This document shows positions 32,732 through 35,767 of a stretch of 35,767 nt of DNA, in pieces. How positions within the stretch are numbered: the first letter of the stretch is position 1; each line of letters opens with the position of its first letter. A program made the position numbers and the translations under genes. The DNA is from Roseburia sp. (lineage in GTDB: Bacteria > Bacillota_A > Clostridia > Lachnospirales > Lachnospiraceae), in assembly GCA_017547315.1 (NCBI GenBank), contig JAFYQA010000119.1, forward strand, positions 1-35,767, written 5' to 3'. The notes under the pieces are model-generated. The model saw nothing but the letters and a program-made list of their open reading frames with translations. It did not search any database and was not told the origin of the DNA.

Positions 32732-33626
32732 ATTCTTTCAAAAAAAAGAAAAAGTGAATAAAAAGAAACAGAAAAAAAATAAGGTGTCAGGATTGTTCCT
32801 GGCACCTAGCATTATTGGTGTATTGTTATTTTTTGTACTCCCATTTTTGGTAGTTATTTTTTATTCGTTTGTAGACAATCCGATTAGTAAGAGGTTTGTC
32901 GGATTTACAAATTATATAAAAGTATTTAATAACAATGCTTTTCGTATGGCGGTGGGGAATACGCTGATGTTTTCATCCATAGCGGTACCGCTGGCGGTTG
33001 TACTGGGGTTATTGCTTGCTATTTTATTAGATTCGGGTATTCCGATGAGGAGTCAGCTAAGAAGTGCTTTTTTAACGCCACTCATGGTGCCGATTGCTTC
33101 GGTCGTATTGATTTTTCAGGTATTATTTGATTATAACGGAGTAGTGAATAATTTATTGACAAAAGCAGGCGGAGCACAGATCGACTGGTTGAAGTCATCT
33201 GCAGGATTGTTTGTTATTATCTTACTGTTTCTGTGGAAAAATTTAGGATATAATATGATTCTGTTTTTGTCGGCAATGGGAAATATTCCAAAAGATGTGG
33301 TTGAAGTAGCACAGTTAGATGGCGCTGGAAAATGGAAGATTTTCTGGAATGTGAAATTGCGTTATTTGTCACCGATGATCGTATTTACTACGATTCTTTC
33401 GATTATCAATTCCTTTAAGGTGTTTAGAGAAGTGTATTTGTTGACAGGGGAGTATCCGGTTGGAACACTTTATATGTTGCAGCATTATATGAATAATACA
33501 TTCGCAACGGCTGATTATCAGAAGTTATCTACAGCGGCGATTTATATGTCGATTGTGATGATTATCATTATTGGAGCTATGATTTTGTTTGAGAATCACT
33601 ATGGAAAGGATATCGAGGAAGAATGA
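32718..33626 (+). CDS. carbohydrate ABC transporter permease (MalF/UgpA type)
   Basis: A 302-residue permease. After a strongly basic N-terminus (KKEKVNKKKQKKNK) come six helices, starting GLFLAPSIIGVLLFFVLPFLVVIFYSFV. The EAA coupling loop is VVEVAQLDGAGKWKIFWNVKLRYL. It begins with GTG 32718, overlapping the end of the binding-protein gene by 14 bases, which suggests translational coupling; no strong ribosome site is visible. The first in-frame alternative would lie within the basic tail. It forms a heterodimer with the next permease. No ATPase is encoded here, so a shared MsiK-type ATPase elsewhere is likely. Confidence 0.9.
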   Translation: MKQTKFFQKKEKVNKKKQKKNKVSGLFLAPSIIGVLLFFVLPFLVVIFYSFVDNPISKRFVGFTNYIKVFNNNAFRMAVGNTLMFSSIAVPLAVVLGLLLAILLDSGIPMRSQLRSAFLTPLMVPIASVVLIFQVLFDYNGVVNNLLTKAGGAQIDWLKSSAGLFVIILLFLWKNLGYNMILFLSAMGNIPKDVVEVAQLDGAGKWKIFWNVKLRYLSPMIVFTTILSIINSFKVFREVYLLTGEYPVGTLYMLQHYMNNTFATADYQKLSTAAIYMSIVMIIIIGAMILFENHYGKDIEEE

Positions 33627-34519
33627 CAAAGAAAGCAAAGAGAAGAGAGCTTGTCACCAGAGTATGTCTGCTATTTATTGCGGTCATTACAGCAGCACTT
33701 TTTCTGACACCGATTGTTCTGACCATTACGAATTCTTTTATGTCAGCTTCAGAAATATCTTCTAACTATGGTGTGATTTTTCAGAATGCAACCAGTGATG
33801 GTAAAACATATATTTCAGAAACGGTGAATTTGAAATTTATTCCGGACATGGTGACGTTCTCACAGTACATAACGACTTTATTTAAGAGTCCGGATTATTT
33901 ATTGAAATTTTGGAATTCCATGATTTTAGTTGTTCCGATTGTGGTTTTTCAGTTAGTAGTAGCAGTATTTGCTTCTTATGGTTTTATGAAAGCGAAAGGA
34001 AAGCTTGCTGCAATTGTCTTTTTTGCATACATTATTTTGATGATGATGCCGTATCAGGTGACGCTGGTACCGAACTATTTGGTGTTAGATTGGATGAATC
34101 TGTTAGATACCAATTGGGCGATTTGGTTACCGGGTATTTTTTCACCATTTAGTGTATATTTGATTACCAAGTATATGAAACGAATTCCTGTACCGCTTTT
34201 AGAGGCGGCACGAATTGACGGTGCCAATGAATGGCAGGTATTTTCTAAAGTATGTGTACCGATATGTAAGGGAATTATTACTTCCTGTGCGATTTTGGTA
34301 TTCATCGATTACTGGAACATGGTAGAACAACCATTGCTGTTCTTTAGCAATGCGGATAAATATCCGTTGTCTATCTTCCTGTCAAAGATTAATGCCGGTG
34401 AAGTTGGATTGGCGTTTGCAGTAGCAACCATCTATATGGTGCCAAGTTTACTGATTTTCTTATACGGAGAAGAGCAGTTAGTGGAAGGTATTGCATATCA
34501 GGGTGGTGTAAAAGGATAA
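33623..34519 (+). CDS. carbohydrate ABC transporter permease (MalG/UgpE type)
   Basis: A 298-residue permease overlapping the preceding gene by ATGA. The first helix (VCLLFIAVITAALFLTPIVLTI) is followed by the long periplasmic loop usual in MalG-type proteins and five more helices, including VFFAYIILMMMPYQVTLVPNYLVL. The EAA loop reads PLLEAARIDGANEWQVFSKVCVPICKG. With its partner it forms the membrane channel for the sugar bound by the 820-residue lipoprotein. The stop is 18 bases before the HlyD-like gene, so that gene is in the same operon. Confidence 0.92.
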   Translation: MTKKAKRRELVTRVCLLFIAVITAALFLTPIVLTITNSFMSASEISSNYGVIFQNATSDGKTYISETVNLKFIPDMVTFSQYITTLFKSPDYLLKFWNSMILVVPIVVFQLVVAVFASYGFMKAKGKLAAIVFFAYIILMMMPYQVTLVPNYLVLDWMNLLDTNWAIWLPGIFSPFSVYLITKYMKRIPVPLLEAARIDGANEWQVFSKVCVPICKGIITSCAILVFIDYWNMVEQPLLFFSNADKYPLSIFLSKINAGEVGLAFAVATIYMVPSLLIFLYGEEQLVEGIAYQGGVKG

Positions 34520-34537
34520 ATAGATAGGAGCAAGGCG

Positions 34538-35767
34538 ATGAGTGAAAGAAAAGATAAGATAAAAAATATAGCGATTGTGTTTTTGAGTATCATGTTAGTG
34601 TTGACATTTTTTTCTAACACAATTATGAATTATTCTCTTGTAGAGGTAAGTACACAGGGCGTATATGGCGGTTCCATTACAACAAAAGTACGCGGAAGCG
34701 GAACGGTAGAGGCGGCAGAAGCGATTTTTGTGGAAGCACCATCCGGTAGAAAGATTGAAACCATTAACGTGAGAACTGGTGCGGAAGTAGAAGAAGGCGA
34801 AGTGCTGTTTGTATTAGGCAAAGGTGACAGTGACGAGCTTACGGCAGCAAAAGATGCATATGAATCAGCGAAAATGCAGTATGAGATTGCGATTTTACAG
34901 TCTGGCATTACGGTTGCAGAACGTCAGGTAATCGAAGCGGGTAATTTCGGCAGTTTAACAGACCGTCAGAATTCATTGACATCTTCTGTGGGGGAAGCAG
35001 AGGAGCTGCAGAAACAGTATGATGCAATGGCAGGAAAAATGGCAGAGTTAAAAGTAAGCCAAAGTTCGTTACAGGTAGCGATGGAAGCGGCAGAAGCAGT
35101 AATAAAAAGTGAAGATGCCACTGAGGATGAGAAAGCAGCTGCACAGCAGACTTATAACAGTAAGCAAAAGAGTCTTAAGGATGTGAATTACCAGTTGGGT
35201 GAATATTCATGGAAATTAGAAGAAGTGAAGAAACAGCTTGACGGTATCGAAAGTACGGAAGGACTTGCGGCAGAGTACATACAGCAGATTACATTAGGAA
35301 AACAATATAAAGAACTCTGCGAATTGAAAGAAAAAGTAGATGAATTGCAGGGAAAAGGCGGAGATAAAGAAATCAAAGCTCCGATGGCAGGAACAGTAAC
35401 CCAGGTGAATTATTACGCAGGGCAGACCGTAAAAGAGGATACAGTTGTAATGGAACTGAAACCGGAAAACGAAGCGTATACGATGCAGTTTACGGTATCT
35501 CAGACACAGTCAAAGCGTATCAAACCGGGTGATCCGGCAGAGATTTTATATAACTGGGGCCGAGATGAGATTACAGCAAAGGTTGCCACAGTGCAGCGTG
35601 ATCCGATGAATCGTGAGTCTTATATTGTAACATGCGAATTATACGGAGATGTAGGTGTGGGAGATTACTACACAGTGTCTATCGGACAGCAGAGTTCTGA
35701 TTATGACCATGTCGTGCCAACAAGCTGTATTCGTGAGGATTCCAATGGCAAGTTTGTATTAATTGTT
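34538..35767 (+). CDS. HlyD-like membrane-fusion/adaptor protein (cut by the window end)
   Basis: An open frame of 410 codons without a stop in the window. Start ATG 34538 follows TAGGAG at 34525-34530. One N-terminal helix (IAIVFLSIMLVLTFFSNTI) is followed by a barrel-sandwich half-lipoyl motif (VRGSGTVEAAEAIFVEAPSG, IETINVRTGAEVEEGEVLF), a long coiled coil (about 108-270, Glu/Lys/Gln-rich) and the second half APMAGTVTQVNYYAGQTVKED, then a beta-barrel (MQFTVSQTQSKRIKPGDPAEI). This is the HlyD/RND-adaptor architecture, which normally serves export. It lies 18 bases after a sugar importer permease. What follows (FtsX-like or ATPase) is outside the window. Confidence 0.85.
   Translation, partial: MSERKDKIKNIAIVFLSIMLVLTFFSNTIMNYSLVEVSTQGVYGGSITTKVRGSGTVEAAEAIFVEAPSGRKIETINVRTGAEVEEGEVLFVLGKGDSDELTAAKDAYESAKMQYEIAILQSGITVAERQVIEAGNFGSLTDRQNSLTSSVGEAEELQKQYDAMAGKMAELKVSQSSLQVAMEAAEAVIKSEDATEDEKAAAQQTYNSKQKSLKDVNYQLGEYSWKLEEVKKQLDGIESTEGLAAEYIQQITLGKQYKELCELKEKVDELQGKGGDKEIKAPMAGTVTQVNYYAGQTVKEDTVVMELKPENEAYTMQFTVSQTQSKRIKPGDPAEILYNWGRDEITAKVATVQRDPMNRESYIVTCELYGDVGVGDYYTVSIGQQSSDYDHVVPTSCIREDSNGKFVLIV

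Noticed and set aside
1..35767. tRNA/rRNA genes, CRISPR array, insertion sequence or prophage
   Set aside because: No cloverleaf, rRNA segment, regular spaced repeats, transposase or integrase was found on either strand by reading.

Overview
The window is chromosomal DNA from a low-GC, Gram-positive, endospore-forming anaerobe, most likely a member of the Clostridia and probably Lachnospiraceae-like. The basis is AT-rich DNA with strong AGGAGG ribosome sites, the sporulation genes spoVAD and spoVAE behind a sigma-G-type promoter, a fused SecDF next to a TIGR04086 membrane protein, GPH-family sugar transporters and large lipoprotein sugar-binding proteins. Taxonomy is inferred. I see no rRNA, tRNA, CRISPR, insertion sequence or prophage.

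Layout. 1-5.6 kb: a small protein, then a peptide/nickel-type ABC importer (lipoprotein, two permeases, one polypeptide carrying both ATPases) behind a leader of three perfect hairpins. 5.6-7.3 kb: tRNA methyltransferase TrmO and a SAM methyltransferase. 7.3-8.0 kb: divergent XRE regulator and a small HTH-like protein. 8.0-10.0 kb: spoVAD, spoVAE and an orphan Hpt phosphotransfer protein. 10.0-14.0 kb: mannonate dehydratase uxuA with a strong promoter, a pair of uncharacterised membrane proteins (DUF5058 type plus partner), and an unknown membrane protein. 14.1-20.9 kb: a GntR/FCD regulator and divergent HAD hydrolase, a small membrane protein, two GPH transporters, a TM2 protein and a lipoprotein. 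21.0-23.6 kb: an AlgI-type MBOAT O-acyltransferase and its DHHW/AlgJ-like partner. 23.7-28.6 kb: TIGR04086 protein, SecDF, a cytosolic sugar-binding-fold/GGDEF fusion and a DUF1294 protein. 28.6-30.1 kb: glyA between unusual repeats. 30.2 kb to the end: a sugar ABC importer (820-residue lipoprotein, two permeases) followed by an HlyD-like adaptor cut by the window edge.

The strongest regulatory signal is the palindrome CTTGTATACAAG, the same core as the known Bacillus GntR operator. Full or near-full copies occur in the gntR/HAD divergent region (two), exactly within the -35/-10 spacer of the second GPH transporter, inside the terminator hairpin of the first GPH transporter, and upstream of the 20.3 kb lipoprotein. 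This defines a compact local regulon, plausibly for uronate or a related sugar acid given uxuA nearby, although uxuA itself lacks the site.

Other items worth a second look are structured leaders before the first lipoprotein and the second GPH transporter; a tandem leader repeat before glyA whose copies differ only by a compensated base-pair change; a nested 142-bp inverted repeat after glyA; and promoters embedded in upstream terminators. Motifs, promoters and hairpins were read by eye; family names rest on remembered family features, not on searches.
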